From Deinococcus betulae (GTDB taxonomy: Bacteria > Deinococcota > Deinococci > Deinococcales > Deinococcaceae), in contig NZ_JAIQXU010000018.1 in NCBI RefSeq assembly GCF_020166395.1, forward strand, positions 47,133 through 111,132: a stretch of 64,000 nucleotides of DNA. Reading direction: 5' to 3'. Below the pieces are notes generated by a model. It was given only the letters and a program-made list of their open reading frames with translations, did not search any database and was not told the origin of the DNA. This document shows, in pieces, positions 1 through 12,435 of this stretch. Position 1 is the stretch's first letter; each line of letters opens with the position of its first letter. Both the position numbers and the translations under genes were made by a program.

Positions 1-2073
<2,073 letters not shown>

Positions 2074-2098
2074 GGCGCACACCTGACAGGATGACCCC

Positions 2099-3280
2099 AT
2101 GACCCGCCTGACTGACCGACTCCGCACCGTTCGCAAACGCCGCGCCCTGGCCTGGGCCGCGCTGGGCTACGCCGCTCTGGTGTTCGCTGGCGCGCTGTTC
2201 GGGGCCGACATCACCCTGCGGTCTAAAACCCGCTGGGTGAAGGGTGTGTTTGTGCCGGTGGGGCGGCGCGGCAACGACATCTACCTGCCGGCGGGCTCGG
2301 AAACGCTGTCGCGCGGGGTGGTGGGCGTGGTGCCGCTGCTGCCCAACCGGGGCCACGCGGTGCTGGGCGGCGGCAAGTTGACGGGTACGCTGGTCAAGCG
2401 CCCAGTGCTTCAGGAACGCGGCGTGCTGCCCAACGGCGCGCTGGCGTGGGTGTCCACCTTCGTCTACAACGGCACGCCGGCGCAGTTGGGGGTGGCCTTT
2501 GAAGACACCGCTGTCTCTACGCCGCTGGGCGAGATGCCCGCCTGGCACATTCCGCCCACGGGTGAGGTGCCGGAGCACTCGGACGCCCTGGTCATCGTGG
2601 TGCACGGGCACGGCGGGCAGAGGGCTCAGGCGCTGCGGATGTTGCCCGCGCTGCAGCGGACGGGAGCAGGTTCCCTGTTCGTCACTTTTCGCAATGCGTA
2701 TGGAGCGCCCCGCTCAGCCAACGGTTACCTGACCCTGGGCGACCAGGAAGCCGAAGACATCTGCGCCGCCCTGACCTGGGCCAAAGAACACGGCTACCAG
2801 CGCGTTGTTCTGTATGGCTTCAGCATGGGTGGAAATGTGGTGCTCAGTGTTTTGCGCGAGAAGCACCAGCCCTTCCCCCTGCCTGTGCTGGGTGTGGCGC
2901 TGGACTGCCCGGTGCTGGACTGGCGGGCCACGATTCTGTCGCAGGGCACGCGCTTTGGCCTGCCGAAGTTCCTGGCCCGGCATGTGGCGGCCTTTACGCA
3001 GTATGTGGTGACGCGTCGCAGTGGGCAGGACTTCGACACGGTGGACCAGTTGCGCGCCGCGCCAAAGTTCACCCTGCCCATGATTCTGTGGCACGGCACC
3101 CGCGACCGCACCATTCCAGTGTCGCAGGCAGACGCCCTGGCTGCTGCCCGCCCCGACCTGATTGAGTACCACCGCGTCGAGGGCGCTAAGCACATCCGCT
3201 GCTGGAACATTGACCCGGCAAAGTACGACGCTCAGCTGGAGGCGTTTGTGGGAAGGGTGCTGAAGAAGGTGGACGTGTGA
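2099..3280 (+). CDS. alpha/beta hydrolase, membrane-anchored
   Basis: A 393-residue protein. A basic N-terminus is followed by one hydrophobic segment (about residues 18-36), suggesting an inner-membrane anchor with the enzyme outside. The nucleophile elbow GFSMGG puts the Ser near residue 242. An acid lies in the LWHGTRDRTIP segment and the likely catalytic His is in AKHIRCW near residue 364. These fit the serine hydrolase fold; an HGHGGQ-like segment could supply the oxyanion hole. It sits 25 bp behind fadN and probably shares its transcript, but the substrate cannot be read from the sequence. A thioesterase or lipase role would fit the neighbours. Confidence 0.85.
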   Translation: MTRLTDRLRTVRKRRALAWAALGYAALVFAGALFGADITLRSKTRWVKGVFVPVGRRGNDIYLPAGSETLSRGVVGVVPLLPNRGHAVLGGGKLTGTLVKRPVLQERGVLPNGALAWVSTFVYNGTPAQLGVAFEDTAVSTPLGEMPAWHIPPTGEVPEHSDALVIVVHGHGGQRAQALRMLPALQRTGAGSLFVTFRNAYGAPRSANGYLTLGDQEAEDICAALTWAKEHGYQRVVLYGFSMGGNVVLSVLREKHQPFPLPVLGVALDCPVLDWRATILSQGTRFGLPKFLARHVAAFTQYVVTRRSGQDFDTVDQLRAAPKFTLPMILWHGTRDRTIPVSQADALAAARPDLIEYHRVEGAKHIRCWNIDPAKYDAQLEAFVGRVLKKVDV

Positions 3281-3714
3281 CTGAGCCCTTGGTCATCATT
3301 CAGCACCTTGGTCTGTTCGAAAATAAGCAGGCACGTCAGGAAGCAAAGTTGGCGATGAGACTGCCTGTCATCAAAATTGCTCACTCAACAGTGGCCGTTG
3401 CTCATTTTGTGTCGTCAATCCGAGAATACAGGGTGCTTGAATACGACAATCTTGTCTTTGCCCAACCCCAAGAGCTAGGCCTAAAGCTCCAAGAGGGTCT
3501 ATTGAGAGCGACTCCCTTTTCTGCCCATCCGTTTGGCTCGCCCAAAAATGTTGAATTAGCTCTTGGCGAAACGGCTAGATTCGAATGGAGACGTCTATTG
3601 AAGGTCAATATCATGACTCACAAGGTCATCAATATTGCTCTAGTTCAGAGACCCGTCAAACAGGATCTCTTCTTTCATGCTCCAGACCACCTAATCCACC
3701 TCGAGCTTTCATGA
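3277..3714 (+). CDS. hypothetical protein of unusual base composition
   Basis: A 145-residue frame starting with GTG that overlaps the stop of the hydrolase gene (GTGA). I recognise no domain, signal peptide or membrane segment. The DNA is visibly richer in A and T than its neighbours and uses codons such as aaa, att and tta that are rare around it. That points to recent acquisition. It sits between the hydrolase and the thiolase, inside what would otherwise be a compact beta-oxidation cluster. It could be a true small gene or an inserted fragment that happens to stay open. Confidence 0.5.
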   Translation: MTEPLVIIQHLGLFENKQARQEAKLAMRLPVIKIAHSTVAVAHFVSSIREYRVLEYDNLVFAQPQELGLKLQEGLLRATPFSAHPFGSPKNVELALGETARFEWRRLLKVNIMTHKVINIALVQRPVKQDLFFHAPDHLIHLELS

Positions 3715-3741
3715 ATTCTCGAATAAGAGGAGAGAATTTGT

Positions 3742-4941
<1,200 letters not shown>

Positions 4942-4951
4942 GCAGGATAAG

Positions 4952-4993
4952 AAAGGGGGACGGGAGCTTAGTGCCTCCGTCCCCCGTTGCTTT
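4952..4993. terminator. bidirectional terminator between thiolase and lipoprotein genes
   Basis: A 9-bp perfect stem (GGGGGACGG at 4955-4963 with CCGTCCCCC at 4977-4985) lies between two convergent genes. It has an A-run on the left and a short T-rich stretch on the right. Confidence 0.75.
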
Positions 4994-4998
4994 GGCGT

Positions 4999-5904
4999 TT
5001 ATTTCAGGAAAGTGCGTGCGGCGTTGCGTACCGCGTCAGGGTTGGTCTTCAGCTGGGTCAGGTGGCCCTGGCGCTGAGCCAGCGCTCCAGTCACCAGTGC
5101 GCGGGCCTGTGCTTTGGCGGCGCTCTGGGCGCCCAGCCCGCTGGGCACAGAGGTGGATGACTGAATGAGCAACACAAACACGTCTTGCGTGGGTTCACCG
5201 GCCGCATTGAAGATGGCGCCGCTGCCTTCAAAGGCGGCTTTGCCCTGGAAGGTGCCCATCTGCTGGTCGTCGTCTATCCCAATGAAATAAAAGCGCAGGT
5301 CATTGAGGTTCTCGTCAAAGGAGAAGGCTGTTTCCAGTCTTGCTCTGGCGGTAATCTCCCCCAGCAGGCTGTATCCGGCGCGGGTCTCGGCCTGGTTCCG
5401 GTAGATGCCCAGCGCCGCCGTCTGTCCGTTCTGACGGCCTTCATCGTCAAAAATGACGGCGCCCTGGTCAACAAAGGTGCCGGCCGCGTTGACCAGACCC
5501 CAGCCCCAGACGCCCTGGTACAGCGTGGGGGCAACATTCACCGTCACCTGTGTACCCGCCGCGCTCATGTTGCCAGCAGCGTCATAGGCTTTAGCCGTGA
5601 AGTTCTGAATGCCGTTGTCTGCATTGCTCACGGTGCGGCGGGCTTCGTAGGGCGCGGTGGTGTCACTGCCCAGCAGGGTCGTACCCGCAAAAAAGTCCAC
5701 CCGTGCCACACCAACAGCGTCCTGAGCGCTGGCCGTCAGCGTCAGGGTTCGGCCGCTCTGAACGCCCTGAAGCGTCACAGTGGGCGCGGTGGTGTCGGCC
5801 GGAGGGGGCGGCGGGGTGGTGCCACCGTCGCCGCCGCCGGGGCAGGCGGTCAGCAGGGCGGTGCAGGTTAGCAGAGGCAGGGCCAGTCGGGCGGAACGCT
5901 TCAC
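4999..5904 (-). CDS. lipoprotein with Ig-like domain
   Basis: A 301-residue secreted lipoprotein. The signal peptide ends in the lipobox LLTAC, with the lipidated Cys near residue 21. A Gly/Pro linker follows. Residues 40-125 look like a bacterial Ig-like domain (DTTAPTVTL, then GVARVDFFAGTTLLG and AYDAAGNMSA). The remaining 170 residues form an unrecognised beta-rich domain (VWGWGLVNAAGTFVDQG). It is probably displayed on the cell envelope and it converges with the thiolase gene. The lipobox and Ig-like repeat are clear; the function is unknown. Confidence 0.8.
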   Translation of the reverse strand: MKRSARLALPLLTCTALLTACPGGGDGGTTPPPPPADTTAPTVTLQGVQSGRTLTLTASAQDAVGVARVDFFAGTTLLGSDTTAPYEARRTVSNADNGIQNFTAKAYDAAGNMSAAGTQVTVNVAPTLYQGVWGWGLVNAAGTFVDQGAVIFDDEGRQNGQTAALGIYRNQAETRAGYSLLGEITARARLETAFSFDENLNDLRFYFIGIDDDQQMGTFQGKAAFEGSGAIFNAAGEPTQDVFVLLIQSSTSVPSGLGAQSAAKAQARALVTGALAQRQGHLTQLKTNPDAVRNAARTFLK

Positions 5905-5989
5905 GTCAAGCAGCTTAGAGTGTTCTCACGCCCCGCGCTGCCTCAATTGCTGCGGCTCCTTTGCCTCATCTGGCCTTAGGGTCGGGGCC

Positions 5990-6110
5990 AGGAAGACTCT
6001 GGGTGCAGTAGAGTGAACGCAGAACAGTGCCGCCACCGTGCGGCGGGGTGCGGCCCCTATAGGCCGCTTGGGTGGAGACAGGTCAAGTTGGCCTGTCTCT
6101 ATTCTTTTGT
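5990..6110 (+). ncRNA. structured leader RNA with terminator upstream of a cation/proton antiporter (candidate riboswitch)
   Basis: The 260 bp before the antiporter start contain three consecutive hairpins. They are GCCGC/GCGGC (6029-6044), GCGGCC/GGCCGC with a 6-nt loop (6050-6067), and GAGACAGG/CCTGTCTC (6075-6099) followed by attctttt, an intrinsic terminator. The message then resumes with a good ribosome binding site (ggagg, 6153-6157) before the ATG at 6165. A terminator inside the 5' leader of an ion-transport gene is the layout of a transcriptional riboswitch. Which class, if any, cannot be decided by eye. Confidence 0.5.
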
Positions 6111-6164
6111 GCCGCCGCTGAGGCCCGTCCCCATGTTCGATCCGCTTCCACTGGAGGTTTCCTT

Positions 6165-7388
6165 ATGTTCAAGTTCCTTTTTACCTTTCTGCCCCTGCTG
6201 TCTGGTTCGGCGCTGGCGGCCAGTTCGGGAGAGACGGCCGGGTTGCTGCTGGGTCTGTTCTGGGTGGTGCTCGCGGCCACTCTCTGCGGGGCGCTGGCCA
6301 GCCGCCTTGGGATGCCGGCCGTGGTGGGGCAGGTGCTGGCCGGGCTGCTGATTGGCCCCGGCGCCCTGGGACTGGTGCAGGCCGACGACTTTCTGCTGAG
6401 CCTGGCCGAACTGGGCGCCGTGTTCCTGCTGTTCATGGTGGGGCTGGAAACCCGCTTCCGCGACCTGCTGGCGGTGGGCAAGGAAGCCGTGCTGGTGGCC
6501 CTACTGGGCATCATCCTGCCCCTGGGGCTGGGCCTGGGGTTCGGGTTGTGGCAGCACCTGGGCACCGTCAGTGCCCTGTTCGTGGGCACGGCGCTGGTGG
6601 CGACGTCGGTGGGGATCACGGCCAAGGTGTTGCAGGAACTGGGCGTGCTGGACGCCCGCTTTGCCCAGGTCATCCTGGGTGCAGCGGTCATCGACGACAT
6701 TCTGGGCCTGACCCTGCTGGCGGTGGTCAGCGGCCTGGGCACCGGGCAGAGCATGGGCGCGGCGCAGGTGGGGCTGATTCTGGGCCTCAGCCTGGGGTTC
6801 GTGGCGCTGGTGCTGACTGTGGGCCTGCCGCTCATTCGCCGTTTCGAGTCGCGCCTGCGTAGCCTCAGCGTGTCGCGCATGTTTAACGTGGCGGTGGTGA
6901 CGGGCCTGGGGGTGGCGGCGCTCAGCACGGTGGCAGGCCTGGCGCCCATCATCGGGGCGTTTCTGGCTGGGATGGTGCTGGCAGAAGTTAAGGACGAGCT
7001 GGAATTCGAGTCGAAAGTGCATGCCCTGGAAGCCTTTCTGGCCCCCATCTTCTTCGTGGTAGTGGGCTTGCAGGTGGACCTGAGCGTGCTGACCAGCGCC
7101 GCAGTGGTGCTGGCCGGGGGCGCCCTGACGCTGCTGGCGGTGGTGGGCAAGGTGCTGGGCGGCCTGCTGGGGGCGCGCAGCCTGGGTCAAGAGGCCCTGC
7201 TTGTGGGCACCGGCATGGTGCCGCGCGGCGAGGTGGGCCTGATTGTTGCCAGTCTGGGCCTGGCCGCCGGGATCATTGAGGGACCGGTGTATGCCCAGGT
7301 GCTGCTGATGGTGCTGCTGACCACGGTGCTGGCGCCGCTGGCCCTGCGGGTGTTGGTCCGGCGAACAGCAGTCGGTTCGGTGTCCTGA
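6165..7388 (+). CDS. cation/proton antiporter, CPA2 family
   Basis: A 407-residue membrane protein that should exchange Na+ or K+ for protons across the inner membrane. It opens with a signal-like segment (FKFLFTFLPLLSGSALA) and has about 12 hydrophobic segments. The VVGQVLAGLLIGP motif and the paired acidic residues in VIDDILGL are typical of electrogenic CPA2 exchangers such as Thermus NapA. No TrkA-N regulatory domain is attached, unlike KefB/KefC. I chose the ATG at 6165 because ggagg precedes it at the right distance and the signal segment follows. Longer in-frame starts run through the leader terminator. Confidence 0.88.
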   Translation: MFKFLFTFLPLLSGSALAASSGETAGLLLGLFWVVLAATLCGALASRLGMPAVVGQVLAGLLIGPGALGLVQADDFLLSLAELGAVFLLFMVGLETRFRDLLAVGKEAVLVALLGIILPLGLGLGFGLWQHLGTVSALFVGTALVATSVGITAKVLQELGVLDARFAQVILGAAVIDDILGLTLLAVVSGLGTGQSMGAAQVGLILGLSLGFVALVLTVGLPLIRRFESRLRSLSVSRMFNVAVVTGLGVAALSTVAGLAPIIGAFLAGMVLAEVKDELEFESKVHALEAFLAPIFFVVVGLQVDLSVLTSAAVVLAGGALTLLAVVGKVLGGLLGARSLGQEALLVGTGMVPRGEVGLIVASLGLAAGIIEGPVYAQVLLMVLLTTVLAPLALRVLVRRTAVGSVS

Positions 7389-7591
7389 GGGTAGGGAGGA
7401 GGTGGACTTGTGTGGTGGCGCAGTGCCGGGAAAGAACGGGATACAGTTCTGCAAAAGCAGATCGGTGCACCTTTCTCGTCAGGTCTGGCCTCGGGAAAGC
7501 CACGTAATTATAGGTGAATTGCTATCCCCTGGGCAGTCTGACCACTGGAGATGAGGCCGCCACGCCGAGGCCGACTCTGCGCCCCATGCGC

Positions 7592-7597
7592 TACCCT
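7592..7597 (+). promoter_or_regulatory. -10 box TACCCT, leaderless start of the RlmI-type gene
   Basis: Six nucleotides separate this hexamer from the ATG at 7604. This favours that codon over several upstream in-frame starts. Confidence 0.6.
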
Positions 7598-7603
7598 GCG
7601 GGG

Positions 7604-8809
7604 ATGCCGGACGCCGCCTCTGCCCCCCGTGCCCGCCTGCGCCTGCGGGTGTCGCCCGCTGCCGAGACCCATATCCGCGCCGGTCACCCCTGGGTGTACG
7701 AATCAAGCCTGCGTGACCAGAACCGCGAAGGAGAGGCTGGTGAACTGGCCGTCATCTACGACCGCCGCGACCGCTTTCTGGCCATCGGCCTGTACGACCC
7801 GGCCAGTCCGCTGCGGGTGCGGGTGCTGCATCAGGGAACGCCCGCCACCCTGGACGATGCGTGGTGGACCGCCCGCCTGGACGCTGCCTTGCTGCGCCGC
7901 GCGCCGCTGTTTGGTCCCGACACCGACGGCTACCGGGTGGTGAACGGCGAATCTGACGGCTTTCCAGGTCTGGTGGTGGACCGCTACGCGCAGACGCTGG
8001 TGCTCAAGCTCTACACGGCGGCGTGGTTCCCACACCTGGAACGGGTGCTGGGGCTGCTCGCCGCCCGCTTTCCTGGGTTCGCGGCAGTCCTGCGCCTCAG
8101 CCGCAATATTCAGACCCAGGCGGGGGCACTGGGGCTGCATGACGGTCAGGTGGTGGCGGGTGAGGTAGAGGACGGCACTGTCGTCTTTCACGAAACAGGC
8201 CTGGCCTTTGAAGCCGATGTCCTGCGCGGGCAGAAGACCGGCTTTTTTCTGGACCAGCGCGACAACCGCCGCCGCGTCGAAAAACACGCGCGGGGCCGGC
8301 GGGTCCTGAATGCCTTTTCCTTCAGCGGGGGCTTTTCGCTGTACGCGGCGCGGGGGGGCGCAGCCGAGGTGGTCAGTCTGGACATCAGCGCGCACGCCCT
8401 GGCGAGTGCCAAGCGCAATTTCGCCCTGAATCCGGAACTTAATGCGCCTCATGAGACGGTGCAGGCTGACGTTTTCGAGTGGCTGGCCGAACCGGGACGC
8501 CCCTTTGACCTGGTGATTCTCGACCCCCCTTCGCTGGCCCGGCGTGAGACGGAACGGGCCGGAGCCATTCGGGCATACGGCAAGCTGGCGGCCGACGGGA
8601 TTCGGCGGCTGGAGCGCGGCGGCATTCTCGTCAGCGCGTCGTGCTCGGCGCATGTCAGCGCGCCTGAGTTCTGGGACGCGGTGCGCGGAGCGGCGGGGCG
8701 CAGTGGCCGTGTGTGGCGCGAACTGGCCACCAGTGGGCACGCTCCAGACCACCACGCGACTTTTCCAGAAGCGCAGTACCTCAAGGCGATTTTCCTGCAA
8801 CTGGATTAG
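7604..8809 (+). CDS. class I SAM-dependent rRNA methyltransferase, RlmI-like
   Basis: A 401-residue protein with an N-terminal PUA-like RNA-binding domain (residues 5-75, [10 protein letters not shown]) and a C-terminal Rossmann methyltransferase. The catalytic domain shows [18 protein letters not shown] (SAM binding), [13 protein letters not shown], and the DPPS motif with [10 protein letters not shown]. This is the build of 23S rRNA m5C methyltransferases such as RlmI (YccW); the catalytic Cys is probably in SASCSAH. It is followed without a gap by a small exported protein gene. The family is confident; the exact rRNA position methylated is not. Confidence 0.9.
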   Translation: MPDAASAPRARLRLRVSPAAETHIRAGHPWVYESSLRDQNREGEAGELAVIYDRRDRFLAIGLYDPASPLRVRVLHQGTPATLDDAWWTARLDAALLRRAPLFGPDTDGYRVVNGESDGFPGLVVDRYAQTLVLKLYTAAWFPHLERVLGLLAARFPGFAAVLRLSRNIQTQAGALGLHDGQVVAGEVEDGTVVFHETGLAFEADVLRGQKTGFFLDQRDNRRRVEKHARGRRVLNAFSFSGGFSLYAARGGAAEVVSLDISAHALASAKRNFALNPELNAPHETVQADVFEWLAEPGRPFDLVILDPPSLARRETERAGAIRAYGKLAADGIRRLERGGILVSASCSAHVSAPEFWDAVRGAAGRSGRVWRELATSGHAPDHHATFPEAQYLKAIFLQLD

Positions 8810-9253
8810 ATGCAGGCCTTCAGATGTATGTGTGGGCTGGTGCTGGCTTTCTTGGTCGGAACGGCGCTGGCCGCGCTTTGTTCACCCGCCCAGGACGACC
8901 GGCGGGCGCGTTTGGAGGAGCGCTTTGCTCAGTCGCAGGCCCGCTGGGCACAGGCCGCTCTGACGACCTATCTGCTCGAAGGCACCCAGCTGCAGGGCGG
9001 TCAAACAAGCAGCTTCCGTGCGGTGGTGCCGAGTAAGACTCGTATGGAGACCGCCGGCCCAATCAACAGTGTGGAACAGCTGTTTGAACTGGTTGGAGAA
9101 CTGTTGGAGGTCTCGCGGCTGACCTGCTTCGATGTGCTTGCCGTATTTCACGGTCGGTATGGCGCTCCCATGTGGGTGACCTTGCAAGTGCCTGTCTCGG
9201 GAGGGCTCCACCGGGTCATGGTCCAGGTCACCCGCTTCGGGCCCGGTCCCTGA
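8810..9253 (+). CDS. small exported hypothetical protein (DUF6174-like)
   Basis: A 147-residue protein whose ATG directly abuts the stop of the methyltransferase gene. An N-terminal hydrophobic segment (CGLVLAFLVGTALAAL) suggests export. The remainder (TYLLEGTQL, then a VEQLFELVGELLE helix and a C-terminal strand-rich part) resembles small DUF6174 proteins, but I hold this loosely. No catalytic motif is visible. Confidence 0.6.
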   Translation: MQAFRCMCGLVLAFLVGTALAALCSPAQDDRRARLEERFAQSQARWAQAALTTYLLEGTQLQGGQTSSFRAVVPSKTRMETAGPINSVEQLFELVGELLEVSRLTCFDVLAVFHGRYGAPMWVTLQVPVSGGLHRVMVQVTRFGPGP

Positions 9254-9301
9254 CGCCGTTCCTGCGCCAAGGCGCCGCCTGTTTCCAGAAGACACCCGCT
9301 C

Positions 9302-9307
9302 TACACT
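9302..9307 (+). promoter_or_regulatory. -10 box TACACT before HAD hydrolase
   Basis: The hexamer lies six nucleotides before the ATG at 9314. No purine-rich ribosome site fits between them. Confidence 0.6.
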
Positions 9308-9313
9308 CCGTCC

Positions 9314-10045
9314 ATGACGCCGCTGCGGGCTGTGATTCTGGACCTGGACGACACCCTGTTTGACGATACGGCCTGCACCCACGCGGGGCTGCGGGCGCTG
9401 GCGACGGGTCACCGCCTGACCCTGGACCCCCACGACCTGTTTGCCCAGCACGCGGCGCACATCCGCGCCATTGACCCGCTGCTGTTTCGGGGCGAGCTGA
9501 CGGCCCACGGCGCGCGGGTGCTGCGTTTTACGCGACTGCTGACGGACCTGGGGGTGCCGGCGCCCGACGGTGAGGCCGCCACCCACACCTACCGCAGTGC
9601 CTACCGCCAGGCGTGGACGCTTCTGGACGGTGCCGGTGCCCTGCTGAGTACCCTGCGGGCGGCGGGCCTGAAGCTGGCGGTGCTGACCAACTACGTGCGC
9701 GAGGTGCAGGCTGAAAAACTGGCGCACTTCGGGCTGGAGGGCCAACTGGACGCGCTGCTGTGCATAGACGATCTGGGCTGCGCCAAACCTGACCCCCGCG
9801 CCTACCACGCCGCCTGCGCCGCGCTGGGTGTCCGGCCCGAAGCGGCCGTGATGGTGGGCGACTCCTGGGCCAACGATGTCGAGGGAGCGCGTCACGCGGG
9901 GCTGCGGGCGGTGTGGGTGAATCGGGCGGGCCACCCCGCCCCCGACCCCCAAGTGCCCTCTGTACAGCGGCTGGTGGATTTACCGGCGGTGCTGGGGCTC
10001 CCGCGTTCCGGGGCAGAGGGTGTCTGGCGAGAGGGGAAGACCTGA
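9314..10045 (+). CDS. HAD-family hydrolase
   Basis: A 243-residue haloacid-dehalogenase-type phosphatase. Motif I is DLDDT (residues 10-14, nucleophile Asp first), motif II is the Thr of LTNYV, motif III is the Lys of KPDPRAYH, and motif IV is GDSWANDVEGA. A helical cap of about 90 residues sits between motifs I and II (subclass C1). Such enzymes act on small phosphorylated metabolites; the substrate cannot be deduced. It stands alone between a small exported protein and a dispersed repeat. Confidence 0.88.
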   Translation: MTPLRAVILDLDDTLFDDTACTHAGLRALATGHRLTLDPHDLFAQHAAHIRAIDPLLFRGELTAHGARVLRFTRLLTDLGVPAPDGEAATHTYRSAYRQAWTLLDGAGALLSTLRAAGLKLAVLTNYVREVQAEKLAHFGLEGQLDALLCIDDLGCAKPDPRAYHAACAALGVRPEAAVMVGDSWANDVEGARHAGLRAVWVNRAGHPAPDPQVPSVQRLVDLPAVLGLPRSGAEGVWREGKT

Positions 10046-10070
10046 GCTGGACGCCAGAGGAAGCGGACTC

Positions 10071-10226
10071 ATACGCACTCCGATTGAATCGAGCAGAATG
10101 CTCGGTGAAATCCGAGCGGACTTGGAAAGCTGCGCAGCAGAGCGAGAAGGAAAAAATGCGGATTTCGCGATATGGAAGCGCAGGCGGTGCCTTTCCGGCT
10201 GTGCTGCAATTAAGCGGAATCCGTAT
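10071..10226 (+). repeat. dispersed ~156-bp repeat, copy A
   Basis: It begins with atacgcactccgattgaatc and ends with cggaatccgtat, giving short imperfect terminal inverted repeats. The interior carries tccgagcgg, gctgcgcagcagagcgag and a purine-rich stretch shared with copies at 48548 and 49098. It lies just 3' of the HAD gene and has no plausible frame of its own. Confidence 0.75.
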
Positions 10227-10327
10227 CAGACAGCGGCGGAGCAGGGTGCACGGAGTTCGCGTTGCGGAGGCGCAGACCGTGCGCTTCCAACGGCGCCGTT
10301 AGGCAGTGGGTTCCGTTCGGCAGGGCC

Positions 10328-11125
10328 TCAGCTGCCGCAGCCCCCGCCACCGCAGCTGCTCCCGCCGCCATCGCTACATCCGCCGCCGCTGTCCCCACTG
10401 GAACTGGTGTCACAGCTGTTGTCGGCTTGGCCTGAACTGGTGTCCAGACCGATGAAGGCCAGCGCCCCGGTGTCGCTGTCGCGGTATCGGCGCGGTGCGT
10501 GGCGTGGTGTCCGGGGATGGCCGCGCCTGCCCAGCACCAGGAGCGTCAGCAGCCCGAACACGGGCAGGGTCAACCAGAGCGGCAGGCCTAGCAAGGTGAG
10601 GAGCAAGGTCAGCCCGGCGCCGCTGGCCAGCCACAGGGCCGCGCCGCGCGTGCTCCCCTGCACTTGCGGGGCCGGCTTGGGTGCGCGGCGCGCGTCTGGC
10701 CACAGGTCTGCTGGGGGCAGCTCTCCAAAGGTCTGGGCGTAGGCGTCCAGCGTCTGCTCGTACTGCGTGCGGAAGTGGGCGGCGTCGCTCGGCTGGCCGT
10801 CGCCGGGTTCATGGTGCAGGGGCCGGGGCAGCAGCGGCGTCAGGCGCTCCCAGTAATCGCGGGTGAACAGCAGGTGGGTGTGCCACAGCTCGTCCACCGC
10901 TTTCGACGGGGTGACGGGGTGGGAGCAGACCGCAGCCAGATACAGAAAGCGGCGGTATTCCTGGGCGGCGCGGGCCGTAAAGGCCGGGGTCCAGCGGGCG
11001 TCCTGGGCCGCGCGGCGCAACAGGGCCGGCGGAAACTCGTAGGCGCTCAGGGCAGCCCACAGGAGCGGGGTAGACAGGGAAGCGGTGTTGACCAGAGGCT
11101 GACGAACCGTTTCTTCAGAACGCAT
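10328..11125 (-). CDS. membrane protein with glycine-rich-domain-like motif and Cys/Gly tail
   Basis: A 265-residue protein. Residues 1-130 are helical and contain VDELWHTHLLFTRDYW, a motif of the DUF1399 (plant GRDP-type) family. Two hydrophobic segments follow (about residues 163-200). The last 35 residues are almost only Gly, Ser, Asp and Cys, ending CGGGGCGS, like the tails of TIGR04222-type membrane proteins. The Cys-rich tail might bind metal or be modified. A purine-rich site precedes the ATG at 11125. I do not know the function. Confidence 0.7.
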   Translation of the reverse strand: MRSEETVRQPLVNTASLSTPLLWAALSAYEFPPALLRRAAQDARWTPAFTARAAQEYRRFLYLAAVCSHPVTPSKAVDELWHTHLLFTRDYWERLTPLLPRPLHHEPGDGQPSDAAHFRTQYEQTLDAYAQTFGELPPADLWPDARRAPKPAPQVQGSTRGAALWLASGAGLTLLLTLLGLPLWLTLPVFGLLTLLVLGRRGHPRTPRHAPRRYRDSDTGALAFIGLDTSSGQADNSCDTSSSGDSGGGCSDGGGSSCGGGGCGS

Positions 11126-11215
11126 GGCCTTTCTCCCTTGACGGCGGGCGCGGCGGGCTGACCAGGACGGTCGGCACTGGCCCTGTTCCGTCGCCTTCAG
11201 CGTGCGCCGCCTGTG

Positions 11216-12400
<1,185 letters not shown>

Positions 12401-12408
12401 GGAGTTGC

Positions 12409-12414
12409 AGCATA
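12409..12414 (-). promoter_or_regulatory. -10 box TATGCT for the alarmone synthetase gene
   Basis: On the minus strand it lies eight nucleotides upstream of the ATG at 12400, in the 35-bp gap shared with the divergent amidase gene. Confidence 0.45.
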
Positions 12415-12435
12415 CGCCGTGCTATCTCGGGGAGC

